Shown here: one piece after another, positions 34,400 through 44,582 of the stretch
Layout of the letters: each line of letters starts with the position of its first letter
Position numbering within the stretch: the first letter of the stretch is position 1
NCBI GenBank assembly: GCA_002633025.1
Contig: NMRB01001225.1
Location: forward strand, 69,083 to 133,082
Origin: Notospermus geniculatus
Taxonomy: Eukaryota; Nemertea; Pilidiophora; Heteronemertea; Lineidae
Direction of reading: 5' to 3'
Length of the DNA: 64,000 nucleotides
Notes under the pieces: model-generated
What the model was told of the DNA's origin: nothing
What the model saw: only the letters and a program-made list of their open reading frames with translations
The model's database searches: none
Program-made: the position numbers and the translations under genes

Positions 34400-34610
34400 G
34401 TCGACAGTGTGACGTCTGACGTCACAGGTGTACCATCATGTGACGTCATGCATTTACCTAATGACGTCACGGGAAAGCTGCGAACCGTCTGCATGCTGTG
34501 CCGATAGCCCATATTTATTGTGATGACGATTCGACTTATCTTCTCTTTTTTGTTTCGCTTTTGGACGAATCCGCCATTTACATGTAGCATCGTGACGTCA
34601 CGAACCATGA
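34400..34610 (-). promoter_or_regulatory. cluster of four perfect CRE sites upstream of kinase gene
   Basis: TGACGTCA occurs at 34417-34424, 34441-34448, 34462-34469 and 34593-34600. Relatives TGACGTCT (34410) and CGTGACGTGA lie alongside. The kinase start codon is at 34302, just downstream on the minus strand, and the next gene on the other side presents its 3' end, so the cluster most simply belongs to the kinase promoter. CREB/ATF/AP-1 family factors bind such sites. Confidence 0.7.
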
Positions 34611-34999
34611 CTGGCCGCTGACAGTGCGTTTCGTGACGTGATTGCAAAAAAACAATTTGCGGCGCGTATTAACTCAACTTCACCAATCCATGCCATCGTG
34701 TCATTTATTGTTGAGAAACAGCAAAAAACATGAACTACCATAAGCAAATTACGGAATCAGTGACCTCAATTGCTTCATACTGTGTCCAAAGAACAAGAGG
34801 TGGTGTACACGAATAAATTGGCAGTGTAAAGAGTTCATTACTCAGAAGAATTTCGAAACTCAGCGAGTCCCACCGGTTCACGAGATAGTTATTATATTAG
34901 AAAGCATGTAGTTATTCTGAGTAGAATAATACAGATGCAACTGAAATGCTATACCGCTGATACTACTGAGGTACGTTGAACTGCTGTCAGTAATGGTTT

Positions 35000-35088
35000 T
35001 TTGTCGTTCGAATTGCTTCCGCTAGGTGGCTCTCTCTACGTCGGCAGTCAAAATACCGGTAAGACATCGCATACCGTGCCCCTTTAAG
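35000..35088. repeat. dispersed repeat, copy 2 (pair with 25385-25475)
   Basis: GTTCGAATTGCTTCCGCTAG, GTGGCTCTCTCTACGTCGGC and CCCCTTTAAGG match copy 1 with few changes. It abuts the stop codon of the GPCR gene, within a few bases. Confidence 0.75.
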
Positions 35089-35091
35089 GAA

Positions 35092-36168
35092 TCAGTTGCA
35101 TGTAAGCAACTTACTTAGGGTGCGTCTGAATCTTTTACCGGTCAGACAGTAGACATAGAAATTGACGCAGTTGTTTATATTAGAGAAAAGGTTGGCGATA
35201 TTGCCGAACCAAGCAAACTGGTATGACGTGTTAATGTATAAAAATCGCGCATCTATCGAGAATAACGCAAATAATATCTCTAAAAATATATTAGGCAACT
35301 CTAGTATCAGAAATACAATAACGACTGCGACGACACGGACTGAAGTGGTGCGGATATTTTCATAAGCTTTGCCACCACTGGTCACCTGACTCATTGCAGC
35401 CGAGACTTTCAACCCGAACAATAAACGGCATGTGAAATATATCAGGCACGAAAATGGCACAAAGAACGTCAAGAGATTCCATAAAATTCCATTTATCATG
35501 ATACGATAAATTCTATATGTTATTGAATTCATCTTCCACCGCCCTTGCCATTTTGGTTTGTAGGAATCGGAGCAGGGGTCGTATTTCCATCCAGGGAAAC
35601 CTATAATGAGAGTACCGGTTTGCGATAAGACTCCAATAACTGCAACTATGATGCACATCATATGTGCATTCTTGATAGTACAGAGGGTCTTTGCTTTCAG
35701 GGGTTTACACACAGCAACAAAGCGTTCAATGGCCACACAGACTGTGACGTATGTGCAAAATATTTTCACACCAAAAGACACAGTTTGAATGTACCCGAGA
35801 GTCAGCTGATAAAAGTATTGATATCCGACAAATGCTGTGAAGTAGAGACTATACAAGAAAGCCGTACGGCGAAGCACATGAAAGACCAGCGTGATCGAGT
35901 CCCCGACGGCAAGGTAACTCAAGAAGACCAACGTTGACGTGAACGGTCTCTCCCTCCTTAGAACCAGGAAGGCGAGGCTGTTGTTGATGACTCCTACAAA
36001 GGCTACGATTGGAAGCAGAACTAGGGTGATATAGTAAGACATCCCTGATTTAGTGCGAAGAAAACTGGAATCATACGTCTTAAACTGGTAACAGTGCAGT
36101 GGGTTGATGTCCTCAGTGACGTTGTTGACTTCTATGACAGCCAGCGAATATGACGTCGTGATCTCCAT
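35092..36168 (-). CDS. class A (rhodopsin-like) G protein-coupled receptor
   Basis: A 358-residue intronless receptor starting at an ATG in ATCAATGG context. Seven hydrophobic segments are visible. Class A markers are modified: TM1 NNSLAFLVL, TM2 LSYLAVGDS, the end of TM3 AIERFVAVCKPL (ERF for DRY), TM6 FLILELPN (CWxP reduced to ELPN) and TM7 NNCVNFYVYCLTGKRFR (NPxxY replaced by NFYVY). Cys residues before TM3 and in extracellular loop 2 (KYDPCSDSYKP) could form the usual disulphide. N-glycosylation motif NVTE lies in the N-terminus. The layout resembles invertebrate peptide receptors of the FMRFamide-receptor-like group, but the ligand cannot be inferred. A TGACGTCA site lies 78 bp upstream. 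Confidence 0.9.
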   Translation of the reverse strand: MEITTSYSLAVIEVNNVTEDINPLHCYQFKTYDSSFLRTKSGMSYYITLVLLPIVAFVGVINNSLAFLVLRRERPFTSTLVFLSYLAVGDSITLVFHVLRRTAFLYSLYFTAFVGYQYFYQLTLGYIQTVSFGVKIFCTYVTVCVAIERFVAVCKPLKAKTLCTIKNAHMMCIIVAVIGVLSQTGTLIIGFPGWKYDPCSDSYKPKWQGRWKMNSITYRIYRIMINGILWNLLTFFVPFSCLIYFTCRLLFGLKVSAAMSQVTSGGKAYENIRTTSVRVVAVVIVFLILELPNIFLEILFALFSIDARFLYINTSYQFAWFGNIANLFSNINNCVNFYVYCLTGKRFRRTLSKLLTCN

Positions 36169-36245
36169 TGATATCAGGCTACCTGTGTTTTTTTCCTTTG
36201 AACAACGATATTTTGCCGTATATCTAATCTTTAAAAGTTTATGTC

Positions 36246-36253
36246 TGACGTCA
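36246..36253 (-). promoter_or_regulatory. CRE palindrome upstream of the GPCR start codon
   Basis: A perfect TGACGTCA about 78 bp before the GPCR ATG. Position suggests a promoter element; no other core signal is clear. Confidence 0.5.
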
Positions 36254-36623
36254 GCATTTCTCGAAGAAATGTCGTCACCGATTACTATGGCGTAGCCCTT
36301 CGATGGTTAAAATCGAATTCAGTGACGTTTTAATGTGAAACTGCATTAACCTTTTCACTGCTTACATATTTTCCTGCAAATGAGCAAATACATGTATGTA
36401 CATTACATTACAAAAACGCACATAAAAATAGCTGTTATCCTTTTTAATTTCTCTCATTGGAAAGCGCTGGATGAGTAGGACTGCTTTCAAGCTACGAATA
36501 CATATAGGAGGATCTTCATTTTTATTTTGTGCAGACGTCTGTTTTTAATGTGATAAAATGTGCATACATAGTTGAGAACGAAGAATATTCAAATCATACA
36601 ATGTATTTACTACTAGAGAAGAA

Positions 36624-37022
36624 TTAAAGGGAGACATGCGAAAAATATTGCCCGGCGGGCACAAGTTGTCTTTGTTTTGATTAGCGCACAGCGCCGTCTG
36701 TTAATAGGCGGTGACACTACGCTACTGCACAGGCCCCTGGAGAGGTATCAGTGAGTTTAGAACACGTATCTAACCAAACGTATCTGAAAAACACAACACG
36801 TATCTAAAAACACACCACGAGCTCACAAATTCGTGAGATCGGGTGTGTTTTTTACAAACTAGTGTTTTTCGGTTAGATACGTGTTCTAAACTCACTGATA
36901 GCTCTCCTGGGGCCTGTGATGTAGCTTAGTGTCACCGTGTATTAACAGACGGCGCTGTGCGCTAATCAAAACAAAAACAACCTGTGCCCGCCGGGCAATA
37001 TTTTTCGCATGTCTCCCTTTAA
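36624..37022. mobile_element. full-length TTAA-flanked MITE copy 3 (CCCGGCGGGC family)
   Basis: TTAA at 36624-36627 and 37019-37022 flank arms of about 190 bp: AGGGAGACATGCGAAAAATA, TTGCCCGGCGGGCACAAG, TTTTGATTAGCGCACAGCGC, TCAGTGAGTTTAGAACACGT, all repeated inverted. The centre is GAGCTCACAAATTCGTGAG. TTAA targets are typical of piggyBac-like elements; no transposase is present, so it is non-autonomous. Confidence 0.9.
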
Positions 37023-39125
37023 CATGATAAAGACGCATAGTATACGAAAAGGAATGAACACACCCACAAAGTCGTGTATTCAGCCGCACTTTCTCTGGCT
37101 CCGGATACGGTCAAATTTTACGATGTATACAGTGAGATGGATTTGGTGGCAAGTTTGCTACATCCCAACAATAATACATGCATGTAAGGTCTCTCTGACA
37201 AGGGTACTCATTTCCCACCGTCTTTGGTCATCTGTGATTTGGGCACGAATCATCCGTACCTGAAGAATGAACATCGGATTGCGTTCTCCATTAAAATTTC
37301 ACATTAGGCGTTTCATTTTCTGATTTTGATTTTTAAATGAAATATGAAGCGTGAGAAATGAGAAGTGAGCTGCTCGTTTAGCGCTGGCCTGAATTACGCG
37401 CAGCTCTTTGTTTTCATCTTTTATTTTTCGTTTCAGGCAAAAAAGCGTGAGTAATATTGCGGGAAAAGCTGAAAGCATCTCAGAAAATAGTTGGAAAATT
37501 AAGGTATATGGAATAAAAACCTGAGTTCCCGGAGTACGCCTAAAACCTGAATAATAACTTATTGTGTCCAATAGTAAAAAGTGCTTACCATCTAAGTTAT
37601 TCTCCCCTCTTCGTGTTGTTGTCGCAGCAAGTTCCAGTTCACAACATCTGGCGACGCAACAGCTTACGACGCGACCATTCTGTAGCGTCGCGAGGTGTGA
37701 ATGGCCCGGTGTAACTTATATTAATCACAATCCAGATAAACAATATAAAAAAACTCTCGAAGCTGACACCTCACCATCGAAAGTCGATAATCGATGGTGT
37801 ATAAAACAGGTGTCACCAATCGATGTTGTATAAACAAGTGTCGCCGATCGATGGTGTATAAACAGGTGTCGACAATCGATAAACCAGGTTGATGGCACTT
37901 GTTCCACACTATGCGACACAACCATGACGCAACAGTCACGACGCCTAGCGAGACTGGCGACATAGTCGGCGGCCCTTGGTGTCAATATGCAACAACTAGT
38001 TCAGCGGAGTTGGGGAACGACCCGATTCGGTCGAATGGCGCAGCTGTTTCATTCACATTTTACACGACCGTCGACACAACTCAGTCTCACATTGGACTCA
38101 ACCTTTTCTCATGAGACTAGGTCGCACGACAGGTATCTAGGCCTACTGCGAAACGACGAGTCGCGGACTTGCCCACATCTTGGAGGAATTATCCCACATG
38201 ATCGATTATCCATTATCCACGCTGTATGATTCACGAATGCTTGGATTCTTGTTGTGTGGAATCAAACTTTATATATGTACATTAGCAGTTTAGAAAATCG
38301 GCTCATCTTCAATCATCAGACATTGAAAGTCGAATCAAGCTCACGTACTGTACATGCAAACGAGTCATGAAACAGCCTGGAGTACAAAAATATCCAATCC
38401 TACATTGTGTAACCCAACGGGCCATTAATGAGACAATGCCAAAAGTTATATTTGCCGTGAGCCTTCATCGATTCGACCGCCTGCAATTAAACTGACTACC
38501 GTAGGCCTACTAGTATTTCAGATTGCCGCAATTAGCAGCTAAACGGACACTTCAATCGAGTGTATGCACATTTTTTAGCTGTAGCCCGCAGGCTATGGGA
38601 AGATATGTGAAATCGGGCCACATGAAAAGAGTAGCAAAGCTTTGTTTACTTTGGAATACAAACGCACTAGGCTGAGCTGTACGAATCGGAAGCATTTGCT
38701 AGCGTTTATTCATATTAACCCCTGTCCACTGGGTTTAATTAACGTATTTCGTATAATATCCGCCATGTCCGCCCGCTTATATATGCGAGAGGTAGATAAC
38801 TTGACCGATTTGTAAAGCAACTTTCGGCTCTATCGCTCTCCAAATATGTATTTATTTGTATACTAGGTAGCCTCAATGTGTCTTTGACTCGTCGGCACCC
38901 ATTGCATAAATAAATTAAATTTAAATTAAATATGGCCGCCAGGCAGCCATCTTGAGAAAAATGGACTTTGGCGAATATCGAATAAACTACGAATGGACGG
39001 TTTTTTGCTGTCAGATCACGCAGTGAGAGTAGAGCTGTTGAGGCCCAAAACGGCCTCAGCCAGTCAACAATATTTTTTTGCGTTGACATTTCGGTCTGTC
39101 CCCCGACATGAAGGGCAACATTTTC
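37023..39125. other. intergenic region, no supported gene
   Basis: Contains the tandem repeat at 37775-37885. GCGACGC/GTCGCGAGG-rich DNA at 37620-37700 and 37915-37970 could be the arms of a further decayed inverted-repeat element. Frames in 37299-38229 overlap on both strands and show no domain. Confidence 0.5.
37775..37885. repeat. ~27-bp tandem repeat around ATCGATGGTGTATAAACAGG
   Basis: About four imperfect units of (A/G)TCGATGGTGTATAAACAGG followed by TGTCGCC. Minus-strand frames over it give repeated HHRS..TCLY peptides, taken as artefacts. Confidence 0.8.
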
Positions 39126-39371
39126 TTAAAGGGAGACATGCGAAAAATATTGCCCGGCGGGCACAAGTTGTCTTTGTTTTGATTAGCGCACAGCGCCGTC
39201 TGTTAATACGCGGTGACACTACGCTATAGCACAGGCCCCTGGAGAGCTATCAGTGAGTTTAGAACACGTATCTAACCAAACGTATCTAAAAAGCACAACA
39301 CGTATCTAAAAACACACCACGAGCTCACAAATTCGTGAGCTCGGGGTGTGTTTTTTACAAACTAGTTTTTT
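39126..39371. mobile_element. truncated MITE copy 4 (CCCGGCGGGC family)
   Basis: The left arm and central palindrome of the family start at TTAA (39126-39129) and run to about 39371. There the right arm is missing and the sequence continues as the AGGCGATTACCGCAGACAGC block that is duplicated at 45237. The truncation point therefore coincides with the edge of the duplicated segment. Confidence 0.85.
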
Positions 39372-39450
39372 TAGGCGATTACCGCAGACAGCTAACCACA
39401 GAGCATGTTTGCCCTTTCAAAACTAAACCATAGTGCACACTACAATCAAT
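39371..39450. repeat. edge block of the synthetase segmental duplication, copy 1
   Basis: AGGCGATTACCGCAGACAGC, AGCATGTTTGCCCTTTCAAA and ACTAAACCATAGTGCACA match 45237-45316 at nearly every position and continue in the second copy straight into the next duplicated block. Confidence 0.85.
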
Positions 39451-40253
39451 AACTAGAAATTGACTTGCGAGTCAATTTGAAGACCGCCTTTGAAAATTCA
39501 CTGAATGAATTTTGTAAATATGTTAGGGCAATGGAAACTGATGATATTGGGACTGAACATGCGTCATTTACAGTGTAGGCCTACATTTATGATGTCTAGA
39601 TGTACATGGCTTTACAGTGCGATTGTGTGTTTCGCGGCAGCCAAGAGCAGGAGGTTATTGTTTTCAAAGTCAGGCCTACTAAATTTCACAATTGGTAAAC
39701 TTGTCGGGTCATGACCATTTAAATGTTATTGATTTCAGACAAATGTGCGTGTCATTTTTCGCGAAATACGGGTAGGCCTACATCATGGCACCGGACCAAA
39801 TTCATTTCGATCTCTGATTGGCCAGAGGACCTGAAACGTGGTGCGCGTGGCGTCACAGTTTGATCCGAGATGAGATGACGTCAGCGAAAACCCCGCTGCG
39901 GCGAGTGACGCTGCAGCGTCATGCTCGACGTCGTGGTGACGCTGCGTTCTTAGGCCCGACGTCATGGGTTGTTGACGTCATGGGCAAAGGTAAAATGCGT
40001 TAGGACAACAGACTTCATCTAATTAAACAGTTCATTGTTGGCGGATGACCCCCAAAATCAATAGGTTTCCGTGTAACATGCATATCCACAACTCCTGAAA
40101 GTTTCATCGCGATACGTGGCGTATTTTTTGAGTTATCCTGCCGAAACCACAGATTGGAGGGAGAGATCGAGAGAGAGATCGAGAGAGAGAGAGAGAGAGA
40201 GAGAAATCCAGTGAAACCAATGAAGACCGCCACCTTGTGACGTGGTGGCGGTC
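39451..40253. mobile_element. ~0.8-kb insertion present in only one duplicate
   Basis: Compared with 45310-45325, this copy is interrupted between ..CAATCAATAA and TAATGAT..; the overlap at the junctions is TAA, consistent with a 3-bp target duplication. The insert contains GACGTCA sites, GACGC-rich DNA (39895-39970), a GA/GAGAGATC microsatellite (about 40157-40204) and a small AAGACCGCCACC..GGTGGCGGTCTT hairpin (40223-40255). Clear terminal inverted repeats were not found, so the insertion mechanism is open. Confidence 0.6.
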
Positions 40254-40910
40254 TTAATAATGATACAACGCAATCAATGTGGTTTCCCCCGAGCGTGTGC
40301 TTTGTGACGGAGAACTGATGAATATTCAACACTTGGTCGGTATGAAATGCGGACGAGCTCGTGGAAGATCGAACTTGGCAAACCGAACAAAATCACTGCA
40401 AAAGTCCCTCTGTAACTTGTCCCCCTTCAGATCCATAGGATCCGAAAGCTTGATTCTACTCAGAAACAAATGTGCTTCAAGATGGCATAGGTGCGATCAC
40501 CAACAAATCACGAATAAAAAATCACTTTTTTTGATAAAAATTCAAACTTTCACAAAAATATCAGTTCAAAGGACAGCAAGATAATTTTGGTGTAAAAAGG
40601 TGCCAAAGCAATTGTTATCAATGGAAATAAAAAGAAAAACTGTGCCTCGCTGCTATATTAGGAAATATTGAATTTAGTCACTGTCTATTTACTTTTGACT
40701 AAGGGTGTACATATACAACGCCCGGTAGCCCAGACAACCCAATCTGCCTCCTCAATTCATCGCCTCCTACTTCATCAACTTCATTGTATCAATCGGATCC
40801 ATCATCGGGCGTAGTGGGAGGGGAAATGGCATTCTAAGCATAAAAAGGATAATTCATTTTTAATTCCACAAGGCATTCTACATAGATTCACATATACATA
40901 TACTCGTATT
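40254..40910. repeat. duplicated flank block, copy 1 (pair with 45317-45940)
   Basis: ACGCAATCAATGTGGTTTCC, GAGCGTGTGCTTTGTGACGG, GATGGCATAGGTGCGATCAC, AAAGGTGCCAAAGCAATTGT and TTCATCGCCTCCTAC are shared in order and orientation with the second copy, at high identity. No coding potential. Confidence 0.92.
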
Positions 40911-42044
40911 ACGTCATTTACACGCTTCTTCTCTTAGAAAATTGTACCTGTTTTTCATGTTTGGTGAATTTCTTTCTTTTTGATTACGTAATGTAATTAA
41001 GCTGTAATTCTTGGGACTTTGTTTATTTTATGTTTCTATAACTCACAGAGATCACTTTGGACCATAAAAACAGCCAACTGGGGGTGTTTTTATAGCTTTT
41101 TCTCAGAGGGGAAAATGGGGAGTGAAAAAAATGAAAAGTGAATACATGTACATGTAGTTCATTTCTACGTAAAAACAGCTTTAAGCAGTTGTGGAAAGCA
41201 TAAAATCCTTCTTGGTGTGAACATGCCTTACATGTAAGTGGGTCTGCACATCTCGACCTATAAACCCTAAATCTGGATCTTTAAAAATCATATGAAAAAC
41301 CTGAGCATGTACGTCTGGCATTAGGCAGAGTTACAGTCTGGAATGACTTCTTATTTTTATGTAGAGAGATGACCAACAGGTTCTCCTTTAATATGCAACA
41401 ATCCTTGTCAAAATTGCTGTCGTATAGTATTTGAAATATTCAAGATATCAGGTATACCTGTAGATAAACTTCGGTCAATGCCAGTACTGTACATGGTGAA
41501 GTCTTCTTCGGAAAATCCACTCAGACTTTTTTAACCTCGTGCCTGACCACAAAGCCAGTAGAACAATTGCGTGTCTGATTAACAGATGACCCACTTCAAC
41601 GGAGATGATAGATTTTTTGGCATTTAAGTGGACGTGATAACATAAATTCTTAAAAAATGGATACAATCTTAAAAAACCATGTTATTGTCTATACAGTCTT
41701 GTGTGCAGTTGGATTTTTAGCTTTTCTATGACGAGCTGGAACTCGCCGGAGAATGAGAATGCCTAACTTTTCTTCCTTTATTCCAAATGGTTTAAAAAAT
41801 TAATGTATTCTCAAATCTGATCTGGTTACTATGACAGCGTGAAGATCCAAACAAATCACCACAGTCTAATAATATTGCAACAACAATTATGCAAACAGAC
41901 TGTATGGACCTGATTCATAACTCTTATGATCGCTGATTGCGAATCAAACATTACTGCGCCATTCAGCCCCTAAAAACACGCCAGTCTGGACACGGCTATA
42001 TAGAACTCAACTTTTCAAGTTATTTTGAAGCTCCGTTATTGGAA
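40911..42044. other. 5' flank of acyl-CoA synthetase gene 1
   Basis: AT-rich and without a supported gene. A frame upstream of the synthetase ATG is open back to 41937 but has no initiator. Divergence from the second copy begins here, where copy 2 instead has a hairpin element and the inverted gene. Confidence 0.55.
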
Positions 42045-43754
42045 ATGGCTTTCAAATTGACCAGAAGCTACTACAATGCAGGGGAGAGATTCCCCGTCAT
42101 GCACACAGCAGCCGAGCTCCTTGATATCCGAGGAACCGAGCATCCCGAGAAAGAAGCATTCGTCATCCGGGAGATTGGAAAACAACGACAAGCAATTACT
42201 TTTGGAGAAATGAAGATTAAGACGGAACAACTGGCTGCAGGAATGATCAAGAGAGGCCTGAGGAAAGGTGACTGTGTTGGTTTACTCTGCCCCACATCCT
42301 TGGAATACGCCATCTGTGAGTATGCTTTGGCGAGGACAGGCGCTGTTTTGATGCGCTTGCAGGTTAGCGGCGTCATGACCGGGGAAGACATCAAATACAT
42401 GCTGAGGAAGAGTAACTGCCGTTGGTTGATCGCTCATCCAGGTGCTGATGATGAAAACTACGATATTCTACGCACCATCATCCCGAGCCTTGCCAGCCAC
42501 GATTCTTCTAAAAAGCTAGAAGCAGACGATCTTCCTGATCTCGAGACAATCTACATGACATCGTCTTCGTCGTACCCAGGAACAATCTCCTGGAGTGAGC
42601 TTTTCCGTGAGATCCAAGATGGCGACGTGGATTTGGTTCGGAAACGCCAGGCTACGATATCGTTGGATGACATCCAGGGATGTTACGCTACGTCTGGTAG
42701 CACAGGCTTTCCTAAGCTGGTAATGGAGAGACATTCATTTGTAACGAAATTTGTGCAGGCAATGTTTCTGAGAGAATGCATCGATGACTCGGACCGTTAC
42801 GTCCTCGATCGGCCCATGGCATACTCTGGAGCGAATTCGGGCCCTGTATTTAGCATTGGACTTTGTATGGTCTTTGTGGTGGCGGATGTGATGCAGCAAA
42901 GTGGAAAAGATTATTTTTTTAACATCGTAGAGGAGGAGAACTGCACCGTGTTGTTAACTCCTCCGTACCAATTACGCAACCTCATTGATGCCGTTGACGA
43001 CGGGAAACTGAATGCAAATAAGATCAAATTCTGTTACACAGCGGGGGAGATTGTTCTGAAGCCGTTGATGGAAGAAGTGTTGAAACGCATTCCAAATACA
43101 ACCTTGCTGTATGGTTCAACGGAAGCAAATGACTCAATTGGAGGTCACTTGTCTGATTCACTCGAAAATCGACTGAACTACACAGGGCGCGTCTACTATG
43201 GCGAGATAAAGATCGTTGACGACCAGGGTTTAATTGTACCCATTAATACGCCGGGGGAGCTGTGTGTAAGGCATCAGTACATCTTCCTTGGATACTGGGG
43301 GGACGAGGAACAAACCACGCAACGAAAGGATCAGCTTGGGTGGTACAGGACAAGTGACATGGCCGCGATGAATGAGGATGGATTCGTCACAGTTCTTGGG
43401 CGACAACAAGACGTCATCTCAAGAAAGATTCTCAAGATCTATCCGCGAAGCATTGAAAGGGAGCTACAACAGCACCCAGAGGTGGCGTACTCTGCAGCTG
43501 TTGGCGTGCCACATGAGCTTATGTTTGAAGAGATATGCCTATGTGTGGTTCCTAAACCCAACGTAAACCTCAGAATTGAAGACATCTGGAAATACTGCGA
43601 GGAAAAGTTCTTGGTCGGAGATAGAAAGGAACGTCTCATGCCTGATCATATCCTTTTGTTTGAAGCGCTTCCCACCGGAAGTACCGACAAACTAGACCGG
43701 AAGAAGACTAGAGAGGCTGCAATTGCACGAATAACAAAGCAGACGAAAGTCTAA
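42045..43754 (+). CDS. acyl-CoA synthetase-like enzyme 1 (ANL superfamily)
   Basis: Intronless gene for a 569-residue AMP-forming ligase. The start is ATG at 42045 in GGAAATGGC context, shared with paralogue 2; the open frame extends upstream but without ATG. Visible motifs are the P-loop TSGSTGFPK (about residue 217), YGSTEA (355), GWYRTSD (432), GRQQD (451) and a C-terminal DKLDRKKTRE whose Lys matches the adenylation lysine. The general layout resembles ACSF2-type medium-chain acyl-CoA synthetases. Two glycines usually found in the hinge/CoA loop after GRxxD are replaced by Lys-Ile, and TGD is TSD, so the second half-reaction may be altered. No peroxisomal tripeptide (ends ..KQTKV) and no clear transit peptide. 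The substrate is unknown. The gene is paired with an inverted paralogue at 46243. Confidence 0.88.
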   Translation: MAFKLTRSYYNAGERFPVMHTAAELLDIRGTEHPEKEAFVIREIGKQRQAITFGEMKIKTEQLAAGMIKRGLRKGDCVGLLCPTSLEYAICEYALARTGAVLMRLQVSGVMTGEDIKYMLRKSNCRWLIAHPGADDENYDILRTIIPSLASHDSSKKLEADDLPDLETIYMTSSSSYPGTISWSELFREIQDGDVDLVRKRQATISLDDIQGCYATSGSTGFPKLVMERHSFVTKFVQAMFLRECIDDSDRYVLDRPMAYSGANSGPVFSIGLCMVFVVADVMQQSGKDYFFNIVEEENCTVLLTPPYQLRNLIDAVDDGKLNANKIKFCYTAGEIVLKPLMEEVLKRIPNTTLLYGSTEANDSIGGHLSDSLENRLNYTGRVYYGEIKIVDDQGLIVPINTPGELCVRHQYIFLGYWGDEEQTTQRKDQLGWYRTSDMAAMNEDGFVTVLGRQQDVISRKILKIYPRSIERELQQHPEVAYSAAVGVPHELMFEEICLCVVPKPNVNLRIEDIWKYCEEKFLVGDRKERLMPDHILLFEALPTGSTDKLDRKKTREAAIARITKQTKV

Positions 43755-44146
43755 GGGCAAAATAGACAGTCGATGGTAACGTCAAATCCTAAGCTGTTTT
43801 TCACCATGTTTGACAACGGAATCGACTGCGTACGAATTTTAGTGAAACTCATATTCGTGGTTAAAGGGCCACGATATTGCCACTTTTGTTGATAGCCGGC
43901 GCCACCGGCGGTGATTCCATGTCTCCAATACGGTAGTGTTGTGATGTTTACCTTGTCACCACAGTCGAGTGCAAGAACACCTGTTACTTTACTTACTCTA
44001 TTTCATATTCTACACTTGTATCTCCTTTATATATGACCCCTTGTATAACATAAAACTGTTTGGGTTCGGAGATTGTTTGGACTACTCGCAGGGTACTGAT
44101 GGACGCCACGTTTAAACATGGGCCATTGAACCATCTTTTTTTGAAG
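43755..44146. other. 3' flank of synthetase gene 1
   Basis: No coding signal and no clear repeat apart from short GATTGTTTGGACTACTC-type unique sequence. No canonical AATAAA is seen close to the stop codon. Confidence 0.4.
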
Positions 44147-44515
44147 ATGGGGATTTGGCCTAGTGGTTTAAGGCGTGTGCCCCTGAGTGCTGGCGATTGA
44201 TGCCATATGCGAGGGTTCGTGGGTTCGATTCTGGTAGGAAGCAATGTCTTTCACCTTAGAAACCCGATTTCTATTTCATATTCTATTTTGTTACTTACTA
44301 AGGAGTAGAAAGATTGACTGATCGGGAAAGGTGATTGTCAGGGTCAGCCATCTTCACACAGACTCGGATAGGCCTACACGTCCATGATTTGGCACTCGAC
44401 AGGCCTCTTGTACTACAGAAACTTCAATCAGTTGTTTGCCTGATGAAGACCATGTGTGGGTCGAAATCGATCGTGTTGTAAATACGGTGTAAATATTTAA
44501 ATAAAAATTCAGGAT
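44147..44515 (+). mobile_element. tRNA-derived SINE-like element
   Basis: Contains an RNA polymerase III A-box match TGGCCTAGTGG (44156-44166) and a B-box match GGTTCGATTCT (44222-44232), about 66 bp apart. There is no folding acceptor stem, so it is not a tRNA gene. The body continues to CCTGATGAAGACCATGTGTG and GGTCGAAATC, a tail type shared with LINE-mobilised repeats, and ends near AAATAAAAATTCAGG. Confidence 0.65.
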
Positions 44516-44582
44516 GAAATTTGCCTTGGTTGCAGTCGTTTTCAGACTGTTTCACTTTGATTCCCTCCCAAAACTATCTCTA

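Noticed and set aside
41937-42044. Longer N-terminus of synthetase 1 (and 47956-48045 for synthetase 2)
   Set aside because: The extensions begin at non-ATG codons and are unrelated between the two genes, while homology begins exactly at the shared GGAAATGGC start.
42071-42400. Antisense open frames across both synthetase genes
   Set aside because: Shadows of the coding strand, appearing at equivalent positions in both paralogues.
44147-44240. tRNA gene
   Set aside because: A and B boxes are present, but the 5' and 3' ends do not pair as an acceptor stem and no sensible anticodon arm forms; a SINE head fits better.
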